The notes below the pieces were generated by a model. That model searched no databases, had not been told where the DNA came from, and saw only the letters and a program-made list of their open reading frames with translations. From assembly GCA_009760855.2 (NCBI GenBank), contig WPIO01000033.1, positions 644,001 to 708,000 on the forward strand: a stretch of 64,000 bases of DNA, written 5' to 3'. Source of the stretch: Cristatella mucedo. Lineage: Eukaryota; Bryozoa; Phylactolaemata; Cristatellidae. Both the position numbers and the translations under genes were made by a program. Shown here piece by piece: positions 28,701-41,679 of the stretch; within the stretch, counting starts at the first letter, position 1, and each line of letters begins with the position of its first letter.

Positions 28701-31230
28701 AGGAGTTGAAATATGCAGCTTGCTGTTGCGGTTTCATTTGCTGGACAGCGCAGCCAAATGTGACCATTCGCAATTTTGTGGGAGTGGATCGACTTCCTAA
28801 GAGCCGCCTCTGTACTAATCAGAAGAAAGCTCTCTAACGTTACAGAAGTGCCGATTCCAGAGCGAAAGAGACTTTCGTGCGAAGCCTGGTGCGCACCGAC
28901 CGAGCATACAGCTGAATCGTGCTAGTGCCGGTTTTAAAGTGCACGCAGCTTCAGAGAGGTCCGCTGTGAGTCTCGCGGTGAGACGAGAGACTCGCGGGCT
29001 TCACTAGCTAGCCGAGCTGCATAAAGATGCGATCGCCGGTGGTTCGAGCTGTTAGCCATTCGCCGGCGACTCTTGTTCCTTCGATTTGCATCTCAAATGC
29101 CCCTCAATCCGCCCCTCTCCTCCATCGGCACAGTCTGTTCAGTGCTGACTGGCAGACACCTGCCGAAAGGCTGCTTCGTGTAGGAGGTAGGGCTGTGAAT
29201 TAATGGCCTATTCTCACACCACACGGGCCACGAGTAGCTCGACATAACTGTCGACCGCCTTCGCTCCAACTACCCAGGAGACTGGCTGCCTCCGACTTGT
29301 GTTCAACTGATAATGGGCCTCTTGTCTTGCACACCCGGTCAGCCATCATTCTGCTTTTATTTTAAACTATGACCCACACATATAGAGAGGTCCGATAGGT
29401 CGACCCCACTTGGCTTGGTCACGCTGACCAGCCAGGAATTGATCTGATCAGGAGACAAGATTAAGCTTGCTTGCTTATGGTATGGCTCGCTTCGGCCTCA
29501 TTGGCTCATTGGCCAGCTATTCTCTAAGGCTGCCTGGACGAACACTTGACAGGCAAGAGGTGTGGCAACTTTGAGGGACCGGCAGCTGCGATGAATCTAA
29601 TATAAACCAATCTCCGGTAGGTACCTTTGCTTGTTGTATTTGCTCCCTACACGGCAACTTCTACCCCAGCAGCTTTCCTGACGAAGGGGATACCGTCTCA
29701 GATGTTGCAGGATTTCGTGCAGCAGACAGACGACAGACGAAGCTCTCTAGTCATGTGCTGACGTTTTGCATCCCTGCTGCACACTGGGGTGTGACACGTG
29801 ACAGCATTTTTGGACGTTCACACTCTGACCGTTGTCTGTGCCATTGACCCGGACTATGATGAGGGGTTGCAAACTTAAGAGTGCTCCCGCGTGATACAAC
29901 GGATGACACCGATGCTGTCAAGCGTTTGTGTTGCTCGTTATATGCCAGACCTCCGGCTGCTGCTTAGGGTAGATCCATACTAATAATAATGAGGATAACA
30001 ATAATAGCTATAATGATGTGCATTTGTGTAATAATTTATCTGAAATAAATCTATTTATAGACTCTAAATAAGCAGATAAAGGATGCATGCTACTTATGGA
30101 AGTACGTCCATCAAGTCTTGTGCCAGAAATCGGATCATCTACTGTGGGCTGACTGTGTGAACAATTTGGATGCTGTAATTGCACTGCTTACAGCAGTCGG
30201 TGTGTGCATGCATCCTTGCTGTGAGCTCATGCAGGATCTGGGGCTATTGCAAGCCTAAGGATCTGGGAGGGGCTGGGGTTCCATGCTGTCTACCTGCATC
30301 GATGTGCAGCTCTCCCCTCCACCCTCACCTTATCAGTTATCCTCCCCTGACGTCCTTGGAGGGGGTACAGTGTTGGGAGTCCCTGATCTCCCAGCACTGC
30401 AAAAGATATTAATCGCTTACTAATTGATTCAGCCTCTCGATTGCTTATGATCCTTTTGGTTGTGCTGATTTCTTTACCACTTCCTTGGATCTTAGCCTGG
30501 AAGTGAGGCTCTTGCACAGCATGATGACTCCCCTCCCCACTTGTGTGATGGCTGGTGAGCTACTGCCTCTTCTCGTGCTCAAGCACACACACATACTACT
30601 ACTTTTAATTGTCTGACCACCTGGAATGCGCTGCTGTTGCTGCTGTGCTGCTGCTGCTGCTGTAGTCTCTCCCTACCACTTTCGCCAGCCACAGTTTATA
30701 TACTAATAATAACAATAATAATAATTCATATAATTGCATAGTCTACCATGTCCACCATTTTCACCAGCCAGTTTATATAATTGCACCGGTGTAAACGCCA
30801 GGCGTTACTGTGTACAGCAACTGTTGACACCTTCAGACTGGCCCTTTCGTTATTCATTGATTCGGCAAGCCCATTCTGCCCTCTCCCAGCTACTTCGGCA
30901 GGCGTGCTCAGGCCGTTAGGGTGAAAAGTATGGTCACCACCTCAAGTTTTCATGTACTCGCAGTGTGTGTGTGCACAGCAGCAAGTCGTCATACCAAAGA
31001 TTGGATTGTGGCCAGCTGGCTGCCACCGAGTCCGGCTCCAAGAGGTCGTGCGAGGCGCTTGCTTCGTTCGTTGCAGGGGGCTTTGGCAGCAGCGGGAACA
31101 GCAGGCGGCTGGCTGAGGGGGGCTGCCGTAGCCGGCTCAGGCAGCCAGCGTGGTAGCCAGTCTGCTGTGAGGAAAACACACACCACGTGGATGCAAGATA
31201 CCCTTGACGTCACTGCTGCCGGTGAAGAAA
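28701..31230. other. Intergenic DNA, no recognised gene
   Basis: Contains short CTG-type triplet runs (30630-30665), AAT-type runs (about 29980-30010 and 30700-30735) and a GC-rich patch near 31000-31200 with frames open on both strands. No exon chain or domain could be supported. Confidence 0.4.
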
Positions 31231-31263
31231 GTGCTGCTGCTGCAGCAGCAGCAGCAGCAGCAG
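31231..31263. repeat. Palindromic CTG/CAG triplet run
   Basis: gctgctgctgcagcagcagc continues as CAG repeats. The CTG and CAG halves are complementary, so the tract can fold back on itself. Confidence 0.85.
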
Positions 31264-31730
31264 TGCCATGCCACGTTAGCGAATTAGGGAATTAGCTTGG
31301 AGTAGGAGCCGCTGATTCGAAATGTGAATTTGCACTGCCGTCGGCAAAGCCTGTTGTTGGCTTGTTTGCCGATCCCCCTTCTATTCGAGCAGCTCGCTAG
31401 TGTGCTGGCTCTCCTGAGCTTTACTCGCCTTCGATGCTAATGCTTCAAGAGGCCAATTCACCGAGGCTGTCTCGAGTGCTGTTAATGCAGATGGCCCGCA
31501 ATGACTGGCCACATATGTGCAGCCAAAGCACGGTCGGCTGCATTCACATTGGCGTTCACATTGACGTATGCTCTGTTGGTGGTCTTTTGGTAGTAGCTTG
31601 TCTATTGGTGGTGGTGCACCACACTGTAGACCCAGGATAGGGGAGGGCGAAGGTAGTGAAAGACTCGTCACTGCTTGCAGCGTCTCTGCCCGGAAGCTGG
31701 TAGGTAGCAGCCCCAACCCACCCACCCGTT
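31264..31730. other. Intergenic DNA, no recognised feature
   Basis: Frames are open on both strands but show no domain. Confidence 0.4.
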
Positions 31731-32246
<516 letters not shown>

Positions 32247-32489
32247 ACTCGCCACTTGGTGCTTTCTGGTTGGCATTGGTGTGGCCAACAAGGCATCTTC
32301 TGTTGCCGTGCTAGTAGTGCCGGCTGCTCTCTCCAACTCAATCCCTCGGACTGTTCAGCATTAGCCTCGGCAGGGTACAACATTGGGCTGTGACTCATGG
32401 TAGCCTGCAGCCAGTTAGTGGCTTCCCACTGTCTTTTGAAACACTGCTTACCTAGGACTTCGACATGCTGCATAATTATTCGTTCCCAA

Positions 32490-32700
32490 GCCAAGAACTC
32501 ACTACCGGCTGCTGTCACGGCATCCTCAGATTCCACAACATTTAACAGGAAGCTTATAACCGACCTGATTCTGTGCATGCTGAACTTGTGCTTTTTATCT
32601 CAAATCAATTGCCATGCTTTCCAGTAAATGTGAAGTGTATAAACAGACACTTAGCTCTCTTAGTGTGCTATGCAAAATTGTTATTATTATCATTATTATC
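32490..32700 (+). mobile_element. Degenerate LINE family 1 3' end
   Basis: Resembles the segment after the RT ORF plus the 3' UTR ('tttccagtaaatgtgaagtg', 'cttagctctcttagtgtgct') with an att/tta tail at about 32680-32700. Confidence 0.5.
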
Positions 32701-32825
32701 AGCATTACCATTGCAATTTACACCTTGCTCAGCAGGCACTCAGCAGCCAGGTATGTCATGCAGTCTTATATGCATCCCCTGTATCTTCATCAGGTCACAA
32801 GGAATCAGTGATTGATGTGCTTGAG

Positions 32826-33160
32826 ATAATAATAATAATAATAATAATGCATTTGATATAGCACCCTCAGATAACTCAATCTCTGTCTAGGCACTTTACA
32901 TTTGCTGCAAAGGATGCACGATCGAATGGTTAGTGGCAGCATGCCTAACAAACAACAAGAATAACATGGTTAGGGGCGACATGCACAGGGTAAGTATGGT
33001 TAGTGGCAGCATGCCCAGTGTCAGCATGCATAAGCACATAAAGGACGAATCACAGGGACCCACTAAAGTCTGTGATAAATAGATGCGTTTTTAGTGTCTT
33101 TGTAAATGTGGACAAGCCAGGAGATGTCGTGATGCAAGTCGGGAGTGAGTTCCAGATGAC
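32826..33160 (-). mobile_element. LINE family 1 3' end, minus orientation
   Basis: Starts with an (AAT)n tail at 32827-32848. The reverse-complemented 3' UTR follows (ggcactttacatttgctgca, ggggcgacatgcacaggg) up to the end of the RT C-terminal segment (gggagtgagttccag). Confidence 0.75.
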
Positions 33161-33292
33161 TGTTTTTTGTTTCAATTGCATTTCCCTTTGCAGAAAATGT
33201 AAAGCGCCTAGAGAGAGATTGAGTTCTCTGAGGGCGCTGTATCAAGTGCATTATTATTATTATTATTATTATTATTTTGTAGAGCAGAGAAA
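33161..33292 (+). mobile_element. LINE family 1 3' end, plus orientation
   Basis: Immediately follows the oppositely oriented copy. It has tttgcagaaaatgtaaagcg, the gagattgagttctctgaggg block, and ends in (ATT)n at 33250-33275. Confidence 0.75.
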
Positions 33293-33449
33293 GCATTTTT
33301 CTGGCCAACAAAAAGTATCACATTTCATGTCACTTGACATAGTTAAAAATGTATATAGTACCCTAAGAGAACTAGATCTGTTTTAGGCACTGTATATATG
33401 CTGGGAAAAGGATCGAACAATTGTAAAGTAAACTAAAAAGTAAAGGTTA

Positions 33450-33615
33450 GCAGATTCAACAGCCTCATTTATGTAGGTGCAGAAGAGCAGTAGCGGCTCT
33501 CACTCCCCCTTGCAGGAGGCAACACAAAATTGCCCCTGGTGCATGACTCGAACTCACGACCTGGGTCGTGAAGTACAAGCACCCAACCCGTGGGCTAAGG
33601 CCTATGGATAGTGAA
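33450..33615 (-). mobile_element. tRNA-derived SINE, family B
   Basis: Minus strand: head cacgggttgggtgcttgtac, B-box region gtgagttcgagtcatgcacc, body ending 'ctacataaatgaggctgttgaatc'. Confidence 0.65.
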
Positions 33616-33907
33616 TCAGCTAGGAATGTAGGAGCAGAGGTGTCGCCGGTCTTATACGCCGAAGCAGAATTTGTGTGAGTATTCACTGTAGAACCGGAGT
33701 CACTACAGCAAGGCACATGGCTCAGAATTTTATGTATTTGAAGATCTTTCTAGCCGCCGAATTCAGTGCCAACTATAGAGGCTTTGACAGCAATTTTGGA
33801 AAGCTGCCAGAAAAAAATGGCAACAATATAGCTTAGAGAGAACCAGATAGCTTGCAAGATCACTAGCTTGCGATTGCGGTTAAGGAGAACGAAATTTGAT
33901 AGTCTAC

Positions 33908-34154
33908 CTTGGGAGCGATCTTCTTGGTAAAACTTGTCAAATGTCAAGCGGTCATTAGAGCGGACATCCATATTGTGAGCATTAGGTGATGGTCGCACAA
34001 CTGCTTCGCCCCCTTGCTTCACACCCTCAGTGGGGTGATAAATATTTTTCATAGTCTGAATGGTTTTCAGAAAAGAGATAGAGGTATTCTGCGTCCGAGT
34101 TCGGTTATTCTCACTTTTGCTTGTCTTACTTGACACAAAAATAGATAATGTAGA
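33908..34154 (-). CDS. Candidate orphan exon, unknown protein
   Basis: Minus-strand block open throughout for 82 codons, bounded by a plausible acceptor (atatttag) at its upstream edge and a plausible donor (CAAG|GTAGAC) at 33907. It encodes a mixed, non-repetitive sequence, including NNRTRTQNTSISFLK, NIYHPTEGVKQGGEAV and NDRLTFDKFYQEDRSQ. I recognise no family. No partner exon was found on either side, so it may be an exon of an unrecognised gene, part of an unknown transposon, or chance. Confidence 0.25.
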
Positions 34155-34214
34155 CTAAATATGAGTCCCTGCATTGTAAAATGACTTGCTGCATTGTATC
34201 CCTTCTGACCACAT

Positions 34215-36652
34215 GCAGATCTCATTCAGTCTACAATGTGTGGCCTCCTCCTCCTCTAAAATCACCTGCAAATTGCGAAACCTCAAGACCCTTGACATCG
34301 ATGCTGTCCGTGCGAGAATATCTGCCTCGCCTCAGCTACTCAGTCCCCCTTCCGATCTGTCATCATTGGTAGATAGCTACAACACGACACTAGCTGACAT
34401 GCTCGACAAGTTTGCGCCTCTGACTAAGCGTGCTGTGAACCATCCCCCAGACGGCCCATGGTTTACCACATACATTAAACTAACTAGGACTATTAAGTGA
34501 AGCTTGAAAAAGCATACACAAGATCAGGACTGACTGTCCATCGACAGGCATACCAGAATTAGTGTAGGTCGTACCAATCGATCCTAGCAAAGGCCAAGTC
34601 TAGCTTCTATAAAAAAAAATGGTTGAATCACAGATGCACAATCCAAAAATGCTGATGTCGACGATCAACCATCTCCTCAACTGCTCCCAGGTTAGCTCCT
34701 TACCTGATGATCCGTGATGGTCTAGCTGATCGCTTCTCTAACTTCTTTGTCCAGAAGATAGACAAGATCAGTGAGTCCATCCCTGCAATGGCAGCACCCC
34801 CCTAGAATGCTGTCCTTCGATTCACTGCAGCTCCTCAATGTCTACATTCAAGCAGGCCACTAGCGACCTCGTCCTGAAGTTTATATCCCAATCAAAGAAG
34901 ATAACAAGTCCTTTGGACCCTATTCCCACTGTCATGCTTCTATGTTGCACTGATCTGCTGCTGCCAGGCATAACCAACATCATTAATATGTAATTAGCCT
35001 CAGGTCATGTCCCAGCACCTTCCAAAAAAGCTGTATTTAGGCCACTACTCAAGAAACCGACACTAGACCAAGAGAACTTGAGCAACTACCACCCAGTCTC
35101 CCTTCTACCATTCCTATCAAAGATACTGGAACGAATTGTGACAGACCAGCTGACTCATATATCGAAACTTCAAACCTTGCTAGTAAGTTCCAGTCTGGCT
35201 TTAGAGCTAATTACTCCACAGAGTCAGCATTGCTTCGGGTGTAAACAACCTACTTAGGAATGCTGACCTTGGTAGAGTATCTCTGCATGTTTTGCTCGAT
35301 CTTTCGGCAGCTTTTGATACTATCGATCACCAAGTCCTTCTTGAGCACCTCTTATCTCGCGTGAGCATCACTGGCACTGCACTGCAATGGTTCAGGTCCC
35401 ATCTCAGTGAGAGACTACAGGGTATTGATGTGAATGGACAAAGATCATTCGAGGTACCTCTGAAGTATGGGGTACCTCAGGGCTCTGTGCTTAGTCCGGT
35501 TCTTTTCACGGTTTATACTCTCCCTCTTGCCGATGTGATTGCCAAGTGCAACCTAGGCTTCACTTCTATGTGGATGACAGTTGTACACTTGCTTTGATCC
35601 CTCCTAGCCATCTAGCACGTCGAATTCTCTCAACTTGCTGCATGTATTGATGACATCCGCACATGAATGGCAGCAAATTTTCTTAAATTAAATGATCATA
35701 AAACCAACTTACTATTATTAGGCAAACCAAGTGTGATTCAGAAATTGGAAAGGCTAACTCTCAAAATCGGCTCTGCCAGCATGTCTCCAGTTGAATCTGC
35801 ACGAAATCTAGGTGTCATATTCCAAAGTGACCTTTCGCTAGACGACCACATCAGCTCCACAGTCAAGTCTGCCTACTTTCAGCTACATATTATTGCTAAA
35901 ATTCGGGCTTTTCTAGACAGGGATACCACACTTAAGTTGGTCCATGCATTTGTGACATCCCGTCTTGACTTCTGTAACTCACTGCTTGTTGGCCTATCGG
36001 CATGTGCAATCAGGTGCTTGCTGCTGGTGCAAAACTCTGCAGCTAGGTTTGTCTGCCGTGAGCATTGAAGTTGCCACACCACACCACTTCTCGCCGACCT
36101 GCACTGGCTACCAGTCAAGCAACGGATCAACTTCAAGGTTTTGTTGCTCACTTTTAGGTCGCTTTAATATTTGGCTCCAGCCTACCTATCAGATCTACTG
36201 CCCCACCAGGCTAAGCACCGTACTACCTGCTTTTCGGTATCTAACTGTTACCTATACCTCGTATAAACCTCAAATCCGTTGGAAACCATGCCTTTACTTC
36301 TTATGCTCCCAAAGCCTGGAACTCACTCCCGACTTCCGTCACGGCATGTCCTGACTTGACCAGATTTAAAAAGAAATTAAAAATGCACCTACTTATGAAA
36401 GCATTTAGTAGGTCCCTGTGATTCGTCCTTTAGGTGCTTATGTGTGCTGACACTGTTGCATGGTGCTACTAACCACACTTGCATGCTGACCCTGTGCATG
36501 TCACCCCTAACCATGTTATTCATGCTGTTTATCAAGCTTGATACCACTCATCATTCGATCGTGTTTCCTTTGCAGCAAATGTAAAGTGTCTAGAAAGAGA
36601 TCGAGTTCTCTGAGGCTGCTTTATCAAGTGTATTATTATTATTATTATCGGG
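34215..36652 (+). mobile_element. LINE family 1 (L2/CR1-like), longest copy, 2.4 kb
   Basis: Begins in the segment between endonuclease and reverse transcriptase (LRNLKTLDIDAVRARISAS, LADMLDKFAPLTKRAV, PPDGPWFTTYIKLTRTIK). It continues through RT motifs (DLSAAFDTIDHQVLLEHLLS, GVPQGSVLSPVLFTVYTLPL), the C-terminal domain (DFCNSLLVGLSACAIRC) and a full 3' UTR ending in (ATT)n at 36633-36650. The YADD region reads as frameshifted 'LGFTSMWMTV', and stops and indels break the frame at several places. Endonuclease domain not seen. Confidence 0.93.
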
Positions 36653-37764
36653 TTTTTGCCTCCGTGACCCTCGTCCGTCAATAGATTAACTGAGTTGCTG
36701 GTTACAGGGTGTGAGAGGAAGCTAATAGTGTTGGGTTTATGGTTGTGCGCCCTCTGGCAAGTATATGGATCCCTATCACTGACCTCTATAGACAGGCTCT
36801 TCTGGCTAACCTCTGAAACCAGCAGCCACCATTGAACCACCTTGTCCCAGCCATCTGTGGGCATGGTGCAACTATCCTACCGATGAGTAGATTATCGAGA
36901 AAATTGTGTTGAACCCAGTATGGTTAACAGAAGTCATTATTGTGTGTTTAAGTGCGGGTTTTAGTAAGTTTTTCTTAGATGCTGATATTTGAAGACCAGA
37001 AAGGCAGTAAATCAAGACTGAGACTAGAAAACTGATGGCATGCTCGGCAAGTGCTGCTTAAGCAATATACAGTATTCTACAAAGCATGCCTGTGCCCCAT
37101 ATTTCCAGAAGGTCCAGCGTCTGGTGTAACTTATGATCCAACGTGCTAAATCGTTACATCCTCAGCGGTTTGCTATGTCTGTTGCCTGCCTATTCCTGTG
37201 TCGAGAACCCCCTGTGGGAACAGCTGACCACTGCTGGGCCATTCCACCAGTTTTGCCTTGGCCACTACCATAAATTCATACATTGAAATACGGTTTAGCC
37301 TCTGGTGGTCCTTGGAGAACCTAACAACCTATCCATCCACCATCCATGTACACCGACACTTTCACTCAGTACAAACATCAGCATTAACTATTCTGCCTGC
37401 TATCGTTAGTAAGCAAGTGACAGAGAAGAGAAGCCCAATGATATTTACTCATGCAAATAAACAAACTGGTTTTCTATATTTTATGTATGCACTTTATTTA
37501 GACCCAAGCACTCAACTTGTAAGTTCAGCACAGCTGCTGATGTTTAGACCGACTTGGAAAAGATAGCTCATTGGGGACTTCGGTTCCTAAAGCTGTTCTC
37601 TGTGGTTTTCTAAACGATGGAAGTGAATTTTTCTGTAACATTCTGCTGTGCTTTCAATCAGTTAGCCCACACGATTATTTTTAACGGTTGTGTCAGATAT
37701 ATGCCTGGTAAGGCCTTCAAAAACACATTTATCGGCAACATCGGACAACTCTCTGCTGATATCA
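36653..37764. other. Intergenic DNA, no recognised feature
   Basis: A plus-strand frame at 37258-37566 shows no domain. No repeat match was recognised. Confidence 0.4.
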
Positions 37765-38035
37765 TGGTAAATAGGCTTGAACCAGACTGGAACTTGCTGG
37801 GTTTGAAGTTTCAATTTAAGAGTTCAGCTGGTTTGCCACGACTCGTTCCAGTATCTTTTATAGGAACAATTAAAGGGAGACTGGGCAAAATTTGCTCAAG
37901 ACTCTTGATCTAGTGTTCTTTTCTTAATTAGTGGCCTATCTACGGCCTTTTTGAAAGAGGTAGGGGCATTACCTGAACCTAAGGACATATGTATTATGTT
38001 AGTTATACATGGCAGCAGCAGATCTATGCACCGCA
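37765..38035 (-). mobile_element. LINE family 1, inverted 5' part of a rearranged copy
   Basis: The reverse complement matches the segment at about 34960-35200 of the long copy (gatctgctgctgccatgtat, aaagatactggaacgagtcg, cttcaaacccagcaagttcc). It abuts, in opposite orientation, the later LINE segment starting at 38035. Confidence 0.7.
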
Positions 38036-38482
38036 CACGTCGAATTCTCTTAACTCCTTTGCTTGCATGTATTGTTGACATCTGCACACGGATCATAGCA
38101 ACCTGCCTCAAATTATATGACGATAAAACCAACTTCGTAGTTATGTGCAAACCAAGTGTGACTCAAAAATTGGAAAACCCAATGCCCAAATTTGACTCTG
38201 CCAGCATATCTCCTGTTGTATCTGCACAAAATCTAGCTGTCCTGTTGCAAAGTGACCTTTCACTAGACGGGGACATCTGCTCCACAGCCAAGTTTGCCTC
38301 TGTCAGGTACATAACATTGCTAAGATTCAGACTTGCTTAGACAGGGATATTACATCAAAACTGGTCCGTGCATTTGTGACATCTTGTCTCTAACCATGTA
38401 ACTTCCTTTGCAGCAAATGTAAAGTGCCTATAAAGAGATTCAGTTTTCTGTTGGTGCCATACAAAATGTATTATTGTTATTA
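38036..38482 (+). mobile_element. LINE family 1, 3' part of a rearranged copy
   Basis: Continues from 'cacgtcgaattctcttaact' (matching about 35619 of the long copy) through SVTQKLENP-type sequence and 'ctagacggggacatctgctc'. There is an internal deletion near 38390, then the 3' UTR end (tttgcagcaaatgtaaagtg) and an att tail. Confidence 0.75.
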
Positions 38483-41261
38483 TCATTAACATTTCGGCAA
38501 TCTGCTCTTGTTGATGGCTGAAACCGACGGAGGCAGATTTCGGTCTCCATGCACACCTGAAAGCGGCTCTCTGAGGACTTTACACTAGCCGGCCTCGGTT
38601 CTGAAGTTGAATGGAAGGGTGTGCTCTTTCCAAGCTAGCTCGTAGAGCATCACACATGCACATAGTTTGTTTGTCTTGTTATCATTCAATTAAGCACAGC
38701 CAGCGATATATTCCATGTGCCACTGCAGCCTAAATAACTCGGGCATTGCTTGCTTTTCTCGCTTTCGCGAGCTCAGGAATGGTCCTGCTTCTACCGGCTG
38801 CTTCTTCAATAGATTACCTGTCCATGGGTACCTTGTGCATAGGACGTGTGGTCTGAAAATGATAACAAACTATACAGTTCAGTAGAATACACCTTTGATA
38901 TGTTGTACTGATCGGGGAACTCTGTTTTGTAAGTATTATCAAATCTCACCTTTTTATGTGTACAGGAGAAGAAAATATAGTTAGAGCAGCTGATTCTTTA
39001 AGCCAGCCGATTTTCCTAGCTCAGTCAAAGGAATCTGGGCAAAATGCTGAGAGTATTATTGTGTGATCACTGCGATGGTGTCCACCATATTCCCTCTGCA
39101 CATTTCATACCCAGAGCTTTCAAGATCTTCGGAGGAAACCTGTATAGTCAGCAGCGGACAGGGCAGTCGTGTGTTTAACAACGAATACCGAGTATATTTT
39201 TTTTGGAACCCACTGCCATGTTTGGGCAACATCGTCAGTGAAACACCAGGCCAGTCTAGACTTTGTTTTCCATCATTTTTATTATTGTACTCCATGCTAG
39301 AGATTAGAAGGGCTTGTATAGCTGTACTAGGTACTAAGCCAGCCGAAGTGTATTCCACTGTAGTTACACAATTAACTATTACTCTGAAGAAAAACACACG
39401 CATTAATTTTGGTTGAGAGTGGCAAGCGATCCTACACATTATTGTGGACTCATCCATCTTCAGTACAAACTGGAGTACTTGCTAACATGCAGCCTCATCA
39501 GGCTCAGGCAAGGTCGTTCCATGGCTGCCCCTGGCTTCAAGCCATTCACGGAAGTCCCGGCTAGGGGGGACCTGTCCATTATACAGGTCAGTGATTCCTA
39601 CACGCTGACGTGTCTTTTGAAGAGATAGCTTCAGCAGTCAGTCTCCACGACGTCCTCCTTACCGGTACTGCAACTTATGCTGTATCTGAGCATTCCCATC
39701 TGGACTTGTTCTGACCCATGCATTTGGTCGATAGTATCTAAGTATAGTTTACAATAGCAGATCAATGTCAGCCATTAGAACAGCTAGATTTATGGTCCAT
39801 TGAAAAGCAGAAGCAATCAAGCAGAAAATCGAATCAACAGCTCTAGATTGCACCAATGAGTGGACCGAAATCAATAATCCTGTAAAGAACACGTGCTTAG
39901 TGACTCACTAAATTTCTGCCAAGTGCTTAGTTTTGGCCCTCAGTGATCTTATATGGGCTTATGGGTTTTAGTGCTCCTGTTGTTTTTTCCATTAAGCGCC
40001 GAGTTTTTGTTAAGCTATTGGTTCAAATTCATGTCGATATAAAGGAGTGTGTATCTTCTGCCGGCTTCACTCCCTGTGAAGACGTCGTCGGTTTGTGTAC
40101 CGAAAGTTGTCAATGGTACACGGCTGTAACGAGGAGTCAAGCAGATCACTATCATCAGTCATCATCGTCTTGTAGCTTTATTTTTGCTATGATGTCAATT
40201 GCATGACACCGGTTGGCGTCTTCTGCTTTGGAAATCTGGCCACGTGCTCTGAAATTTCCAGCCTTCTTTGTTTCAAGACGTACCTTTGCCAAGCACACTC
40301 AGCAACCCATTATTTTTTATCACTTTGCTAGGCTGTATGTTATACCGCCTTGTTAGATTTTTTGTGGCTCGTGGTAAAGGATTTTTAAAACTCCCGATGG
40401 AGGTAAGAGGCCACCTAGATACTGAAGTACTGCCTGGAAAGGAGGATTTAGATAGATGGGCATTGATGCCTATCGTAATGGCATTGACACCTTTTAGCTT
40501 CTGCATTTGAAATTTGTTTGGTTCTTGGCTGCATACTTTAGTTTTTTGGTTGTATTCTATTTGCTTGTGTGGCAGCACACTAGCTTATTGTGTGGACCGT
40601 TCCATAGATGGTCTGCTAAGTCCTGGGGTGCATTCATGTAATTATACCTCTGTTTTACTCACGCACTGCTACTGCTGCTGCCTCGACCATCGAGGCTAGG
40701 TTACAGCTTCGGCATGAGACGAGACGTCATTGAACGTATTTACCCATTGGCAGCAAGCTCGACGTGAATAGCCAGACTACTTAAGGACAATTCCGAGGCC
40801 TTTGTACACGAGAGCCTGTTGTTATTATCACTAACTGCCCACTCTCTTTAGTTCATTATTGCTTCCTATTTTCCTTTACGCTATATCTGGATGGAATCCA
40901 TGGAGTCAAAGAACTTGCCGGCGTGACTAGGCAATGTGCTAGCAGGTGCATGCTCGCCTGGTGGCATAGCGGGCCTGCCTGCCAGACCAGACGTGCAAAC
41001 CTGCTGTGCAAACCCAGTCTATCTGGCTTGGCAGGCAGTGCCTGCAGCTGTACCGTGTCGCATTGCAGATGTAAGTAGGTATGAGCTGCTGGTGTTTGTT
41101 GAATGCTGTCTGCAGCCGAACCACTGCCGGAGGATGCCACCGAGAAAGGCATCGGTCGTGTTTCGCTTCCGTGCAGTGCTCAGTCAAGCTTTCTGGGGGC
41201 CCCGAGTCGGCGAGTCCTCTACCCACCCACTCTGCCCACCGCTGCTCACCAAAGCTCTGCT
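38483..41261. other. Intergenic DNA, no recognised gene
   Basis: Frames on both strands (for example 39063-39416 plus and 39056-39457 minus) overlap and lack domains. No repeat of the families described here was recognised. Confidence 0.4.
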
Positions 41262-41298
41262 CTGCTCCCTGTCCCTCTCTCGTCCTCTCAATCTTTCC

Positions 41299-41332
<34 letters not shown>

Positions 41333-41553
41333 TCCTCTCTCTTTCCCTCCCATTCTCCTTCCCTCTCTCTCCTCTCCCTCTCTCTCTTCCCATCTCCTCC
41401 CTCTCTCTCTCCCCTCTCTCTTTCCCTCTCTTTCTTCCTCTCTCTCTCCCCTCTCCTTTCTCTCCTCCCCTCTCCCTCTATCTTTTTCTCTTCCCATCTC
41501 CCACCTTTCTCTCTCTCCCCCTCTCTCCTTTCTCCCTCTCTCTTTCTCTTCCC

Positions 41554-41597
<44 letters not shown>

Positions 41598-41615
41598 TCT
41601 CACTCTTTCTCTCTA

Positions 41616-41660
<45 letters not shown>

Positions 41661-41679
41661 ACTCTCTCTCTCCCTTTCG
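41262..41679. repeat. Pyrimidine-rich (CT)n tract, about 415 bp
   Basis: CT repeats with CCCT, TTTCT and CCATCT interruptions. Serine/leucine/proline frames on the plus strand and Arg/Glu frames on the minus strand are repeat artefacts. Confidence 0.97.
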
